This document shows, piece after piece, positions 11,861 to 22,646 of a stretch of 64,000 bases of DNA. The notes below the pieces were generated by a model. The model searched no databases. It saw only the letters and a program-made list of their open reading frames with translations, and was not told the origin of the DNA. Every line of letters begins with the position of its first letter. Position 1 is the first letter of the stretch. The position numbers and the translations under genes are program-made. The DNA is from Sphaerulina vaccinii (Eukaryota > Ascomycota > Dothideomycetes > Mycosphaerellales > Mycosphaerellaceae): the NCBI GenBank assembly GCA_022570795.1, contig JAKUDP010000005.1:310001-374000 (forward strand). Direction: 5' to 3'.

Positions 11861-13999
11861 CGCGTTAGTCTGTAGGTACGCGTAGGTCTATAGGAACGTT
11901 TTCCTTAGGCTTAATATAATCCAAATCTCGATCGTTATAGTAGCGGCCTAATCGGTCGTTCCTCGAATTGTACCTACTTATATAGTTGTTGCTCTATACT
12001 AGTCTCTTGTCTTATATATTTCCGCGATTGTTATTATTATTAAACTATTAGTAGGAGTTAGGTTAGGAGTAAAAGTAATATAGGTTAGCGTTAGTAGTAC
12101 GTCCCGCGTTAAAACTACTAAAGCGAGAGTTTCTATTACTATTAAAGTAATCGGTTTGCCGATTATAGGCGTCGAAATCTAGTCGCGACCGGTCGTCTGT
12201 TCGCTAGCTTGTACTATTGCTACTACTACGATACTTACCTTATAGCAAACGTCGCTAGGCCTCGTATTTCGAATTTAGTTACTACTAGAACTCTACGAGT
12301 ATAGTATACTTTGTAGGCTCTAGAATATTATATTAGAACTTAGCCTCCAATCTTATCTATATATAGACTAGACGGCTAGTAAGTCCTTCGACTTAGGCTT
12401 TAGCTACCTATCGTATATATAAAAGGATAAAATTACTAGATCGGCGTCCTACCTAAATATCGTTCTAGTTGTAATATTCTACTATTAGTCGCTCCTACGC
12501 CTCGTTAATCGAGACTTAGAAGCGTGCGCGTAGGGCCTTTAACTAGTAGTATATATCTTATATACTTGTTTTAAACTTTGTTTTATTAGCAAGTATAAGC
12601 TTATAGATATACTATTAGGTTACTACTCTATAGAAGTATTTATATATATTCTTAGTAGTATACTAAACTCTATTTATAGCTACGTAGTCGTTAGCTACTT
12701 TAAGAAAGAGGTATATACTTCTAAAAAAGTATTTATTACTTTTATTAAATATTTTACTAGATAGGTACTTAGGCTCTAGCGTATCTAGGTAGAAATACTC
12801 TATATTAACTACCTTAAAGTTGCGTTAGTAGAGTTTATACTACGCCGACTTACGTAAGTAGTAAGACTAATTATATAATAGCCGGTTATAAACTAGGCCT
12901 AGGTCTCTAATGCCGCGTAGGGCTCTACTATCGGTATCTAAGCTACTTGAATCCCTATAATCTAAGTCGCAGAGGCGTCTAGTACGCTATCTATATACAC
13001 GTCGATAATAGTAGCTAGAGCAGCTTAGTACTACTAAACGAGTATCTCTAGAAGAGTTACTATCTAACGACTCTAGGTCTATAGGTCGCTATAGATAGTA
13101 TTAGTATATATTATATATATTAGGTTGTGCGCTATCTAAACAACTAGGATAAGACGCCTATCTTAGCGGTAGTACTACAAGTCCTACTACGCGCAGTCGC
13201 TCCTATCTACCTACTTTAAAGTATTACTTAGCTTAATAAACTAGGAGTACTTCTACTATTATCGGCTCTTAGTTAGCCTAAGCTAGAGGTAGTATATATA
13301 GTTATACTAGCGGAGGTACTATATACGGGTTTGCTATAGTATATAGAGGCGGCACTAGAACTCTATAGTATCCTACGACGTTGTTATTCGCCTATAGCTA
13401 CTACTATAAAAGCTCGGCCTATAGCTAGTCGAAGCGTTAGTTATAGTATACCTATATTTACTATATAAGTACCTCTACGCGCTAGGTATACTAAGCAAGG
13501 GCTTCCTATAATATAGCTACTATATCTAGCTAGGTAGGTAGAATAGTAGGCGCCGGAGCTAGTATAGGCTATAGAGGGATGTTCTAGGCTAGTACTCGAG
13601 CTTCTTGTACCGGAAGGTTGGCCTAGGCTTTATAAAGAGATATAGGCAAGGCTAGAGGCAATACTCGAGGCTATAGATTAGTAATCGGCTTAGGCTCGTT
13701 AATTACTTCCTCGATATATAGTTAGTATAGAGGTACGGAATCTATATCTTCTATATTGCGCAAGCCTACTCGGACTATAAGGTAGGTAGCTCTATTATTA
13801 TAGTATAGAGGAACTAGGTTAATATTCTCGATATTATATAGAGCTCGCTAGGAGTAGGGCTCTTTATTATAATATTTGCTAGCTCGATCTCGATATACTT
13901 CTATATAATCGCGTCGCAGAGCGCGCTAATTCTACTACTAGTTATTATAAGATATAACTACTTTTAGAGGTAGATACTCTAGTATATATACTAGAATAC

Positions 14000-14960
14000 T
14001 AGAGGTGCTAGCTAATTCTAAGACTATATAGTTATAGTAAGCTTCTATATCTAGGTTTAAGTCTAGTTGTTCTAGTAAATAGAGAAGTTTAGACAAGAGG
14101 CTATTAGAGTCTAAGTCGCTAGAAAGAGGTAGCTCTAAGTTACTAAAATAGTCTAACTAAGTAGGTTTCTAAACCTATACTAGCTTCTAGATTAGTATAG
14201 CTAGCGCCTCTTATTAAGATATAGAGATAGGTATCTCTTCTTAGAAAGACTAAGTCGTTTTAATAGAAGAAAGAACTACTAAGTTCTATTAAAATATATT
14301 CTATAGCTCTATAATTCTAGAGCGCTAGCGCTACTATTAGTCGACGAGTTGCTATTATAGGTTGCTATAGATCTAGTTGTTAAATACTCTAAAGAAGTAG
14401 CGTTATAGAACGTCTGTCGCTACTATAGTATTAGTAAAAATACTAGAGTAGGTAGGTCTAGTAGGCTCGATCTACTCGGCTAGTATAAATAGCTTAGGTA
14501 TAGGAGCTAGTCTAGCTTATTCTTAAGCGAGGTAGGCTATAACCTCTTACTAGTATATTAGGACGTTCTTAGTAGCTTGAGTAACTTCTAAATAGTCGGT
14601 AACCTAATTACTAGAAAAACCGAGACATGCGTTGCTGCGGCTTATATCTTATACTAGCTAGTAGGCTTTAGAACATAGGTAGTACTTAATAAGTTAAGTA
14701 AGGAACTACTATAGGCCTAGTCTCTATCGAAGGACTAGATAGTTAGTATTACGGACAAGGAACTCGTGCAGGCTATATATAAAAGTAAGCGTCGATTCGT
14801 CGACTTCCGGGAGAGCTATAGTAGTAGTTCTATTCTTAAGCTTGTCTTCGGCGGGTCTAGTCTTATAGTAGCACTATCGTATTAGCGTATTATAATATTA
14901 ATAACTACTAGTAAGTTTAGAAGTAGTAGTTCTAAACTACTAGATAGTAGCAAGTACTAA
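14000..14960 (-). pseudogene. unidentified transposon coding fossil spanning repeat B
   Basis: One minus-strand frame, interrupted only by TAG/TAA, carries the text PAEDKLKNRTTTIALPEVDE and STLTFIYSLHEFLVRNTNYL near 14,800. It continues into the Gln-rich segment that forms the right copy of repeat B. I cannot assign it to a family. Its shared frame with repeat B suggests that B was a coding module here. Confidence 0.5.
14190..14457 (+). repeat. direct repeat B, right copy (268 bp)
   Basis: Gap-free partner of 1270-1537 and the more RIP-mutated of the two: of 35 differences, 32 are C or G in the left copy and T or A here. The interval enclosed by the two copies is about 12.7 kb and contains the chromovirus. 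Confidence 0.85.
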
Positions 14961-15351
14961 GAACGAGACTCGGTCTTGCTCTAAGTCTAGCTTGTAACTA
15001 TAGTTACTATTAGGCCTAGTAAACAAACTACTATAAGGCAGGTCCTACTACTACTATATAGTATAGTAGCCTATATATAGTATAGAATAGGTATTAGTAT
15101 ATCTACTAATTGCTAGTTACTATTAAAGTATAAGACCTAGTCTAATATATTAGGCTTTGCGTACGTATATAGTACGTATTCTAATTAGCTCGGTTAGTAA
15201 GAAAGTACTTTGTAGAAGTACTAGAGGTTATCTATCTATCTGTCGCGAGATCGCGTCGGGCTCTACTATTGTTTTTTCAAATATTATTATAAAAGTCGAA
15301 TTCTCGAAGTTATAATAATTATATAGTAGTACGAGCTACTAATTTACTATA

Positions 15352-15507
15352 GTTACTAGAAATACAAAGTAGATTAGTAGATAATTAATTAAGTCTATCT
15401 AGGTTAGTTTCTAAGAAAGTATATACCTAGTAGCTCTAGTAGCTTATACTATACTAGGTAGCTTATACTATAATAATATCTAGATAATAGTCTACTTAAT
15501 AAAAAGC
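15352..15507 (+). repeat. direct repeat A, right copy
   Basis: Same orientation as 604-757, beginning gttactagaaatac and ending taataaaaagc. Differences are mainly G to A and C to T in this copy. Sequence outside both copies diverges immediately on either side. Confidence 0.75.
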
Positions 15508-15519
15508 TTCTACTTATTA

Positions 15520-16150
15520 GTAGTATTAATAGCCTACTAGTATATATTATATAAAATATCTATACTAAATCTAATAACTTTATTATAACTAGTAGTATTA
15601 ATTTTCTTACCTTTTACTTCGAGTAGCTTCTATAATATATTATAGTATATTAGATTTTTCTAAGTATTTAAAAATATAGATATAGTAGTATTATTATTAC
15701 TAGATATATCCTCTAGCTCTTTTGCTAGCTACTTTCTTTTCTTTTTTATCTATACCTTCTTCTAAGTAACTATAAATACTATAGAAGCTAATCGAATACC
15801 TATATTAGTTAGTTTACCTAGCTCTATAGCTATAGACTTAGTATTAGTAATAGAAGAGGCTCCTATACCTACTAGATTGTTACTAAACTACTATACTTTC
15901 TCTACTATACTCTTAAATTTTAAAATATTTATATATTAAGCTAGTACTTTCTCTAAAAGCTTCCTACTACTTCTTTTTATTTTAGTAGATATATTTTATT
16001 ATATAATAGCCTTCTTATATACTAGAAGTTGCTTTAGTAGTACCTTATTAGCTATACTATATTTAGGGTATAGAAGTATAATTTTCGATCTAATTTCAAT
16101 ATATAATAGTTATAAAAAAGTAAGAGAAATAAGTACTCGAATTTTAAAGG
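15520..16150 (-). pseudogene. AT-rich fossil with a basic-tail coding trace
   Basis: The minus strand at 15709-15747 reads KKEKKVASKRARG in an open stretch. It is preceded by short protein-like segments in neighbouring frames (for example EAFRESTSLIYKYFK near 15,930). A basic tail of this kind occurs at the C-terminus of some fungal pogo/Fot1-type transposases, but no DDE motif or terminal inverted repeat was seen, so the family assignment is only a guess. Confidence 0.25.
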
Positions 16151-16199
16151 AAAGAATAAGTATATAATATATAGAAGACTCTATATTAGGTATATTAGC

Positions 16200-17048
16200 A
16201 GTATAGGGAAGTAGATAAGAAAGGTTGGAAGCCTAACTTGTAAGCTGGCGAACGTTTTTCCGCGATTCTTGGCATTCTTGTATAATTTGCAAGGGACAGT
16301 AACCAGCTAGCAATCGCCGTCGTTGCCGTAAGGTTTCCACCTCCCCAGATGGCGGCCACTGGCAAGCTGGTATCGTGTTTCGTATCGCAGTCGTGGCGCA
16401 CTACTTGGTGCTTCCGTTGTCTGACAGCTCCTCAAGAAGACGATGTTGCTCACAGACGTGGATGATCTTGTGAAGATCGGCGAACGCTGTGCGAAGTTGT
16501 CACTTCAACCAGGGCTCGAAAGGCTCAACACCTCGGCGACATGATTGGATGAGAATGGCAGTGAGTTATGCTTACGAGGAAGCCTAACCTAAAGCACGAC
16601 TGGGCAAAACTGGGCAACGCATGGGCAACGGAAAAGAGTCCGATCACGGCTCCGCTATCAAGACCATATCGCTGGAAGACTTTCGACTTGATTCTCGACT
16701 CCGCGGCCACGAACAACGAACGACTGATGTCTAGCATGCCAAGTATACCACGGAGCAGCAATGCCGACTGATCTACCACTTGTGCCATGGCCAAGTAGCC
16801 AAGCCAGGACGAAGGATGCAGCTTCCTTTCAACGTCACTACGCATAAGCAGCAAGGCGAAGTCAACGAGCAGCACGTTTTCCTGCTACAATAGGTATCAA
16901 CTAGCAAAGGACAGGTTTGTTCTCAGCTTCGTAGCACTTGCTTATAACAGGCCGCTTTCCGCGTTACCAACTGCTTTTTCCGACATTGCTAACAAGTTTT
17001 CTCTGTAACTAATCACTGGACGACTTTCTTACACCTACATAGAACATC
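16200..17048. other. transition and upstream region of the LURP-one gene
   Basis: Base composition becomes normal here. No convincing coding frame is present; overlapping open frames on both strands at 16525-16875 lack recognisable features. The last 100 bases are pyrimidine-rich and probably hold the promoter and 5' leader of the gene starting at 17049. Confidence 0.5.
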
Positions 17049-17898
17049 ATGGCAGAAGCACCAGCACTTCCGGCTTTCCAGCCTCCTCTTGGACCTCAGC
17101 CAGCGAGCAGTACCCTATACAGCCCGCAACAAGTGACTCTTGTACTCAAGGAGAAGGTCTGGTCGTTGTCCGGCGACACATTCACAGTGCACACAGCAGA
17201 TGGCGGAGATGTACTGCAAGTCAAGGGCAAACTCGCTTCTCTCCACTCCAAGAAGACCTTCACCGACATGGCTGGGCAAGAGATCTTTGTTTTGGCAGAG
17301 AAGAAACTGAAGCTCTTCAAAACTTTTCATGCAGAGAACGCTGCTGGTGCGTGCTCACTGACAAGACAAAGCCTAACTTCCGCTGATATATGTTATAGGT
17401 CACAACTTCGATGTTGAGGGCCAATTCTCGTTCGGAAGCTCCAAGAGTACTGTCAAGTTTGTCAATGCGGCAGACAAGGCACCTATTGAACTCCAGGTCA
17501 AGGGAGATTGGTTTGATCGTAGTGCGAGCATCAAGTTGGGCGAAAGAGTTGTCGCACAAATGATGAGATCGTTCGCGAACGCCAGAGAGATCTTCGGCGG
17601 CAAGCAGACAGTGAGTAGCTGGCTAACTATTCTCACGCACTTTTGTAGTCACTGCGGCTTTGCAAGCGGCCCCCACCTCCTCACAGAATTCGTTCGTATT
17701 TCAGAGAGCCTATCAAGGGAGGCGCTTGCAAATCGAAAGTGATTGCAAATGTGGGTGCACATGGTTATATCATCTCGAAAGGAAAGAGCAATGACTGACA
17801 ATGATAACCAGTACTTCGTGACAGTAGCGCCAAATGTCGACTTAAGCATGATCGCGGCCATATGTGTGGCCATTGATGAGCGCGAGAACGAGAAGTGA
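17049..17898 (+). CDS. LURP-one-related (tubby-C-like) protein
   Basis: Three exons (17049-17346, 17399-17610, 17812-17898) give 198 residues, close to the usual length for this family. The introns are 52 and 201 bp; both have GT-AG ends and keep the frame. The protein has the LURP-one-related beta-barrel pattern: LVLKEKVWSLSGDTFTV near the start, a G-x-V/L-L-x-V-K-G-K strand, the SLHSKKTFTDMAGQEIF segment, and the C-terminal YFVTVAPNVDLSMIAAICVA helix that packs inside the barrel. Family members resemble the tubby C-terminal fold and phospholipid scramblases, but their biochemical role is unsettled. The start at 17049 follows a cat-ATGG context and no earlier in-frame Met fits. The second intron is longer than most here. 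Confidence 0.85.
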
Positions 17899-18749
17899 TG
17901 AGCCTGCGAACGAGGGCTGAGGAAATTGGTCGTTGCCGGCATCTCTGCGAATTCCGTGCTGTCTGTGCAACCAAGAGCAGCCTCGACGTGCGATCGAAGT
18001 TGATGCTCGGAACGGAGAGGTTGTATCGGAACCCAGGCTTCGTGTCTAATGTCTCTCGCAATCGCAGCCGTCTATGCAGCTCGGAGCAGAGACAGAGCAT
18101 GCCGGCAACGTTCATTTTCCTCGAGCCTTGGAAGTGTTGTGACAGGGAGCAGATTACGATATTCAACTTGTACTTCAGCGACGAATGGACTTCGAAGGAC
18201 TTCATAAATGTTCTTTTCTCAACTTCGCCTCTTTCCACACCGATCTATAAAGAAGAGCATGTAGTTGAACTCTGCGACGGCAGTAGTTCGTCGGTGCTGT
18301 GAGGCAGGTGCCTATGGGTACTGCTATCATACCTTTTGATGAGTTGATCACTCTGTTCTGCCACACACATCAACCTATGCAGACCTACCAACACAATTTA
18401 AAACACCCTAAGACCGCCACTTCGACAAGAAGCCGTCAGGCACCGATCCTCAAACACGATGTAGTGAGTCCACATCACAGTCTCTACCAGAACCAGAACG
18501 GGCAAACAGTGGGAGAAGAACATGGAAGCAGAAGACCCTTACGGCAAGGATCCCAAGACGTGCTCGTTCCGACGCACATGTCATCCTCATGTCTCCATCT
18601 TTCCGAGGTCGGCTTTGCTTTCAAACCATATCCACTACTACTGCACTTGCACTAAACAGTTCACGACATGCCCGCAATATTCTTATTGTTACCATACTAA
18701 CATTGTACCTCATAGCATCTTTCATTTGTCTGGCTGTTTGATCTTTATA
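17899..18749. other. intergenic region upstream of RIB1
   Basis: This holds the 3' end of the LURP-one gene and the leader of RIB1. Open frames at 17895-18302 and 18299-18655 have no recognisable protein features. The RIB1 frame is open upstream to 18522, but the extension looks non-conserved. Confidence 0.4.
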
Positions 18750-19961
18750 ATGCCCGACTTTCCAGCCATTGCCTCGCCGGCCTTGAAGCATAGCGATCAG
18801 GATCATGAACGCCGACATACCGTCGACAAGCTGGACCTCGACTCGGACTTTTCTACACATGCTGGTCCTCCTCCCTTGATCAGTCCCGCCCTCACGCCGC
18901 CTCACACGCCCTTTCCCAACGGCCAGCGACACGACAGATTACCTCCGAGCGTGCCGCATCAGCACAATGACACGGCCCCGAACGATGAAGCACCGAAACT
19001 GCTCGAGACAATTCCAGAGGTGACATGTGAGGTGCGGGCGAGAATACCTACGACATCAGGCGAGGAGATGTTCCTACATCTGTATCACAACAATGTCGAC
19101 AACAAGGAACATATGGCCATCGTGTTCGGGCCTCACATCCGTAGTCGAAGTCTGGACGCACCTAGGCCAGGTGAAACGGAACGAGAGCGCATGATCAGAG
19201 GCGCATACACTGGCACATTGTTTCCGGGGCGGACACACAGCAGACTGGATCAGATCCGCAAGGACGCTGGTGTTGCCTCTCTTCTACCATCAGCTCTGCC
19301 TGACGGCACTCCCACCCCGCCCTCGGAGGAAGCCTCTGCGGAGCCCGCAGGGCAAGAGCCAGATCCCTGGAGTTACTCCTCATATCCTCCAAACCTTGGC
19401 CCGCCTCTAGTGCGTATTCACTCCGAGTGCTATACTGGCGAGACTGTTTGGTCTGCGCGATGTGATTGCGGCGAGCAACTAGACGAAGCAGCGCGATTGA
19501 TGTCTTTGCCTGCACCTACTGCCCCGAGTACACCTACTACGGAAGAGCCAACTGCTCGTCTGCCGTCCTCAGGAGGCGTGATTGTATACTTGCGACAAGA
19601 GGGGCGAGGCATTGGACTTCTTGCAAAGCTTCAGGCGTATAATTTGCAAGATCTGGGGCACGATACGATGGAAGCGAATCTATTACTGCGGCATCCAGGT
19701 GACGCCCGATCATATGGGCTGGCTACGGCGATCTTGCTGGACCTTGGGCTAGGAGGCGATAGGGGCATCCGACTGCTTACGAATAATCCGGAGAAGATCC
19801 GGGCTGTGGAAGGACCGAATAGAGAAGTCCGCGTTGTAGAGCGCGTGCCTATGATACCACTTGCATGGAAAACAGGCGGAAAAGAAGGCATCAACAGTCC
19901 CGAGGTTGAAAAGTACATCTCGACCAAAATCGAGAAATTCAAGCATATGTTTTCGAGCTGA
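18750..19961 (+). CDS. RIB1: GTP cyclohydrolase II
   Basis: This single-exon gene of 403 residues encodes the first enzyme of riboflavin synthesis. It opens the imidazole ring of GTP to give 2,5-diamino-6-ribosylamino-pyrimidinone phosphate, formate and pyrophosphate. The catalytic domain begins after a long Pro-rich N-terminal region. Visible motifs are VRIHSECYTGETVWSARCDC with the zinc ligands C227, C238 and C240 at the expected spacing, YLRQEGRGIGLLAKLQAYNL near residue 280 with the catalytic Arg and Tyr, and IRLLTNNPEKI near the end. The frame is open 76 codons upstream, but I chose the Met at 18750 because the upstream part (with Cys- and Tyr-rich text) looks like translated leader. An insertion of about 25 residues (PAPTAPSTPTTEEPTARLP) sits between the zinc site and the REGRGIG motif, as in other filamentous fungi. 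Confidence 0.93.
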   Translation: MPDFPAIASPALKHSDQDHERRHTVDKLDLDSDFSTHAGPPPLISPALTPPHTPFPNGQRHDRLPPSVPHQHNDTAPNDEAPKLLETIPEVTCEVRARIPTTSGEEMFLHLYHNNVDNKEHMAIVFGPHIRSRSLDAPRPGETERERMIRGAYTGTLFPGRTHSRLDQIRKDAGVASLLPSALPDGTPTPPSEEASAEPAGQEPDPWSYSSYPPNLGPPLVRIHSECYTGETVWSARCDCGEQLDEAARLMSLPAPTAPSTPTTEEPTARLPSSGGVIVYLRQEGRGIGLLAKLQAYNLQDLGHDTMEANLLLRHPGDARSYGLATAILLDLGLGGDRGIRLLTNNPEKIRAVEGPNREVRVVERVPMIPLAWKTGGKEGINSPEVEKYISTKIEKFKHMFSS

Positions 19962-20831
19962 GCAGCTCTAATATTACCTTTCGAGGGTGATATCGACAGT
20001 GCTCTGCAGTCCCAGCCACACAAGCTCGAGGATGACAACAAACCATGGATCACGAATCAGCGATGCGCGAGGGGAGAAGTGCTAGAGAGCGGGGACATTT
20101 GCCACTCAATTCTGCGCGGGATAATATGCGACACCACAGGTCTCATGAGCCACTCGCGTCCAGGCACGGGCTCGTGAGTTCAAGAGTCCTGAGATCAGCC
20201 CTTGAGCCCGAATCGACTCGCTCATCCTCGGATTGTGCAGCCACGCTATCCGTGCATGCGTCTTGTGGAGAGAATGGCTGCACCTTTTCGAAGCTCAGTC
20301 GGATGTACACTGCACAAAGTTAGGCTTGGAAATAGTGTACATACTGCTCTTTACAGTCCTGGATGGACTAAAAGACTCCTGACACTGCAATAGGTCCACA
20401 ATTGCGCTTTTCACATTCCTGCATACCACGTGCCGCACGGTGCATCAATACCGCTTCTAGAACTGTGTCTTGGACTGGAATGCTAGAGAGCAACCTGAAC
20501 TTCTGCTCTACTCAGCGTCTGCGCTCTGAAGATTCCGCGACGTGCGTCGATTTACTCTAGGTTTGCTCTGCCCAGAACGCGATGTGGCCATCGCTCGAGC
20601 ATGAGAGCACGGAGCTCGAAGGTATGAACATGTCCTGTATGACCTCCGGCATAGCTGCCGAATCGACGCTTTGTGCTGGAACCGTTGCATTGTTCGATGT
20701 GTCGAATCCTTCCTTTGTCATGAAAGATCACCAGATGCGGAACGCGACTCGCATGTATTGTCTGTGGTCGCTGTACTTGGGCAGTCTCTGCGTGAAACTG
20801 TACTCCGCAGCGTGGTTCGCGACAACACACG
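19962..20831. other. intergenic region, no gene recognised
   Basis: This is the 3' region of RIB1 and upstream region of the next plus-strand gene. Several open frames of 60-150 codons (for example 20582-21031 +) overlap one another on both strands without family features or splice logic. Confidence 0.4.
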
Positions 20832-22610
20832 ATGATCGTCCCAGATCTTACAGGCGTGGCAAAAGCCCTCAAGGAGGCATTCGACACAACGACATCTATA
20901 CCTCTCTCTTCGTCTCTTGTCAATGCACCGACAGACATGTCACTGAGCAGAGTCAGAGGGAGAGCATCGGCTCTGCTCCAGGCGGCTATAAGTGCAGACC
21001 AAGAAGGAATCGCTGCACACCAGGAACCTGAGACTACTGAGGATCTAGAGAAACGGCAGCAGACGTGTAAGATCACATCAATCATCAACTGCCTTCGCTT
21101 CTTTGTCTGACTTGAAACTAGCTGTACTCATCGGAGTGCCTCTTGCCACGACCCGCACGACAACGATCAAATCGACCAGCAATATCGTGCTTACAACCAC
21201 CCTGAACGGCCTCACCTTGACGTCGGCTACCAGCAGAGTAGCAACAGTGACGAAAACAGTGACTGGATCTGCCACGACTAGTGCCAGTGGCTCAGGGACC
21301 ACCGCATCAGCAAGTCTTACAGGAACTGCAACTGCTGTTGCATCGACACCGATTTCCACCATTACTGCACCGCTGGCCACATCTCCTGCGACCTGTCCCG
21401 ACGCGTCATTGGACACGTTCACGGACGGCACCGGCATTCCGTACCTCATCAAATGCTCAACCACGAATTCAGGGAGTGCTTATGAGTTGATCAAGGTCAA
21501 TGCAGGTGGTTATGGGCAGTGCTTTTCGTCCTGCTCATACAGAGGCGACTGTGTCGGCTTCTCGTTTGTGGGCAACGACTCTGGCATCTGCTATCTGAGG
21601 AATGTGCAGTCCTCAGATGGAGATGAAACAGCACTCGTCAGCTCGTATGTGACCTGCTATAAGGTCGATGCTGCTGCAGTGGCAACGCCCACCCCCGCTG
21701 CGAAGTCAGGTGGCTCAAATGTTGGCGCCATCGCCGGTGGAGTAGTTGGCGGTATTGCAGCTCTGGTGATCCTACTTGCCCTGATAGCATTTTGCACTCG
21801 TCGACACCGAGAGAAAGTCGACGCGCGACGCGAGAAGCGAAATATTGGGGGTCCTATGTTACCACCTCAGGACAACTACTATGACGGCTTTCAGAGTACG
21901 AACACGGCGACAGTCAGTGGCGGAGGACATCATCGATCCGATAGCACCGCGAATGATATATATGGAGGTGCGTACCACACTCGACAGCGAAGTGTCTATT
22001 GCGAGGATCGAGTCTGACAGAGAGGTATGTGTACAGGTTCCCGACGACCATTCGACACGAATAAAAGTGCTGATCACTTCGGCAAAGTCACAGACCCGAA
22101 GGCCGGCATACTGAGACCTCCGCAAGAGCTTGACAGCATGTCTATACGCAGTGTCGGGTCCAAGCCATCTATTCAAAAGAGTGGCTCCAGATCGAGTATG
22201 TTTGTGGAGCATATGAACTACGAGATGGAAGATACAGTAAGTGCAATTTATGTGCTCCCAAATGCAGCCTTGCTAATGTCAACTAGTCAACCTTCCGCAG
22301 CAGCCCTTTGAGCCAGGAGTCGCCTATTCTGGGTCATACTACTGCACAGCCGGATCGAGTCGGAGATGCGCGACGAACACACATCATGGCATGGAACAGA
22401 CCGGATGCTGGTAGCGATGCCCCAATGTCTGCAAATCTGACCCCAAGAACGCCACCCTCAGCCAGAATGAAGTCCACGCGAAGTCCTGATGCTAATGGAC
22501 GAGCAAGAGAAGCTAGTTTCATGGTGAGCCCTCTTCGAAACGATGAGAATGGTCGTGATAGTGGAGCACCAGGCCCAGAGACGCTTGGCAGTGGTGTATA
22601 TAAGGGATAG
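20832..22610 (+). CDS. mucin-like single-pass membrane protein with PAN-like Cys domain
   Basis: Four exons (20832-21066, 21122-21967, 22037-22236, 22287-22610) give 534 residues with the frame kept through introns of 55, 69 and 50 bp. In order: a short N-terminal part ending in a possible Kex2 site (LEKR); a Ser/Thr-rich stretch likely to be O-glycosylated; a Cys-rich domain around QCFSSCSYRGDCVGFSF and ICYLRN that resembles a PAN/apple-type module; a Ser/Ala/Pro linker; one membrane span at about residues 282-306 (GAIAGGVVGGIAALVILLAL) followed by basic RRHREK; and a long, disordered cytoplasmic tail with SP/TP sites. This architecture resembles fungal wall-sensor or wall-anchoring proteins. 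The start is uncertain: no strong signal peptide is visible at 20832, the Met at 20937 is an alternative, and an unrecognised upstream exon is possible. Confidence 0.7.
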
Positions 22611-22646
22611 CTCTATTTTTGGTCACTTGGGAGCGTGTATGCAAGC

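Larger units (their letters stand above)
6430..12700 (-). mobile_element. Ty3/gypsy chromovirus (RIP-inactivated LTR retrotransposon)
   Basis: On the minus strand the element reads gag-like region, protease, reverse transcriptase, RNase H, integrase, chromodomain. This is the Ty3/gypsy order (integrase last), with the C-terminal chromodomain that defines chromoviruses. Frames remain long and are interrupted by TAG/TAA, with Tyr replacing expected His or Cys, as RIP predicts. The polyprotein tail after the chromodomain is readable to about 6,430. I did not find a convincing LTR pair immediately around these limits; the outer boundaries are approximate, and the element may belong inside the larger 1,270-14,457 or 604-15,507 intervals. 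Confidence 0.88.
1..16190. repeat. RIP-mutated, AT-rich transposon block
   Basis: The whole stretch is built from TA-rich words such as ctatagta and tagtag. CA and TG dinucleotides are rare, while CG survives in the central part. This is the expected product of repeat-induced point mutation acting on CpA, a fungal defence that converts C to T in duplicated DNA. No intact gene is present: the longest stop-free frames are under 80 codons. Minus-strand translation, reading TAG/TAA as former Gln or Trp codons, still gives long protein-like text, so the block is a graveyard of one or more elements. The change to ordinary coding-density sequence occurs near 16,190. The left end lies outside the window. 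Confidence 0.93.

Noticed and set aside
16525..16875. 116-codon minus-strand open frame
   Set aside because: No motif, overlapped by an open frame on the other strand, and no splice or start support.
17895..18302. 135-codon plus-strand open frame after the LURP-one gene
   Set aside because: It overlaps the stop of that gene and its text has no family features; treated as 3' and upstream sequence.
18522..18749. 76-codon N-terminal extension of RIB1
   Set aside because: In frame but Cys/Tyr/His-rich and unlike the disordered N-termini of relatives; the Met at 18750 is a better start.
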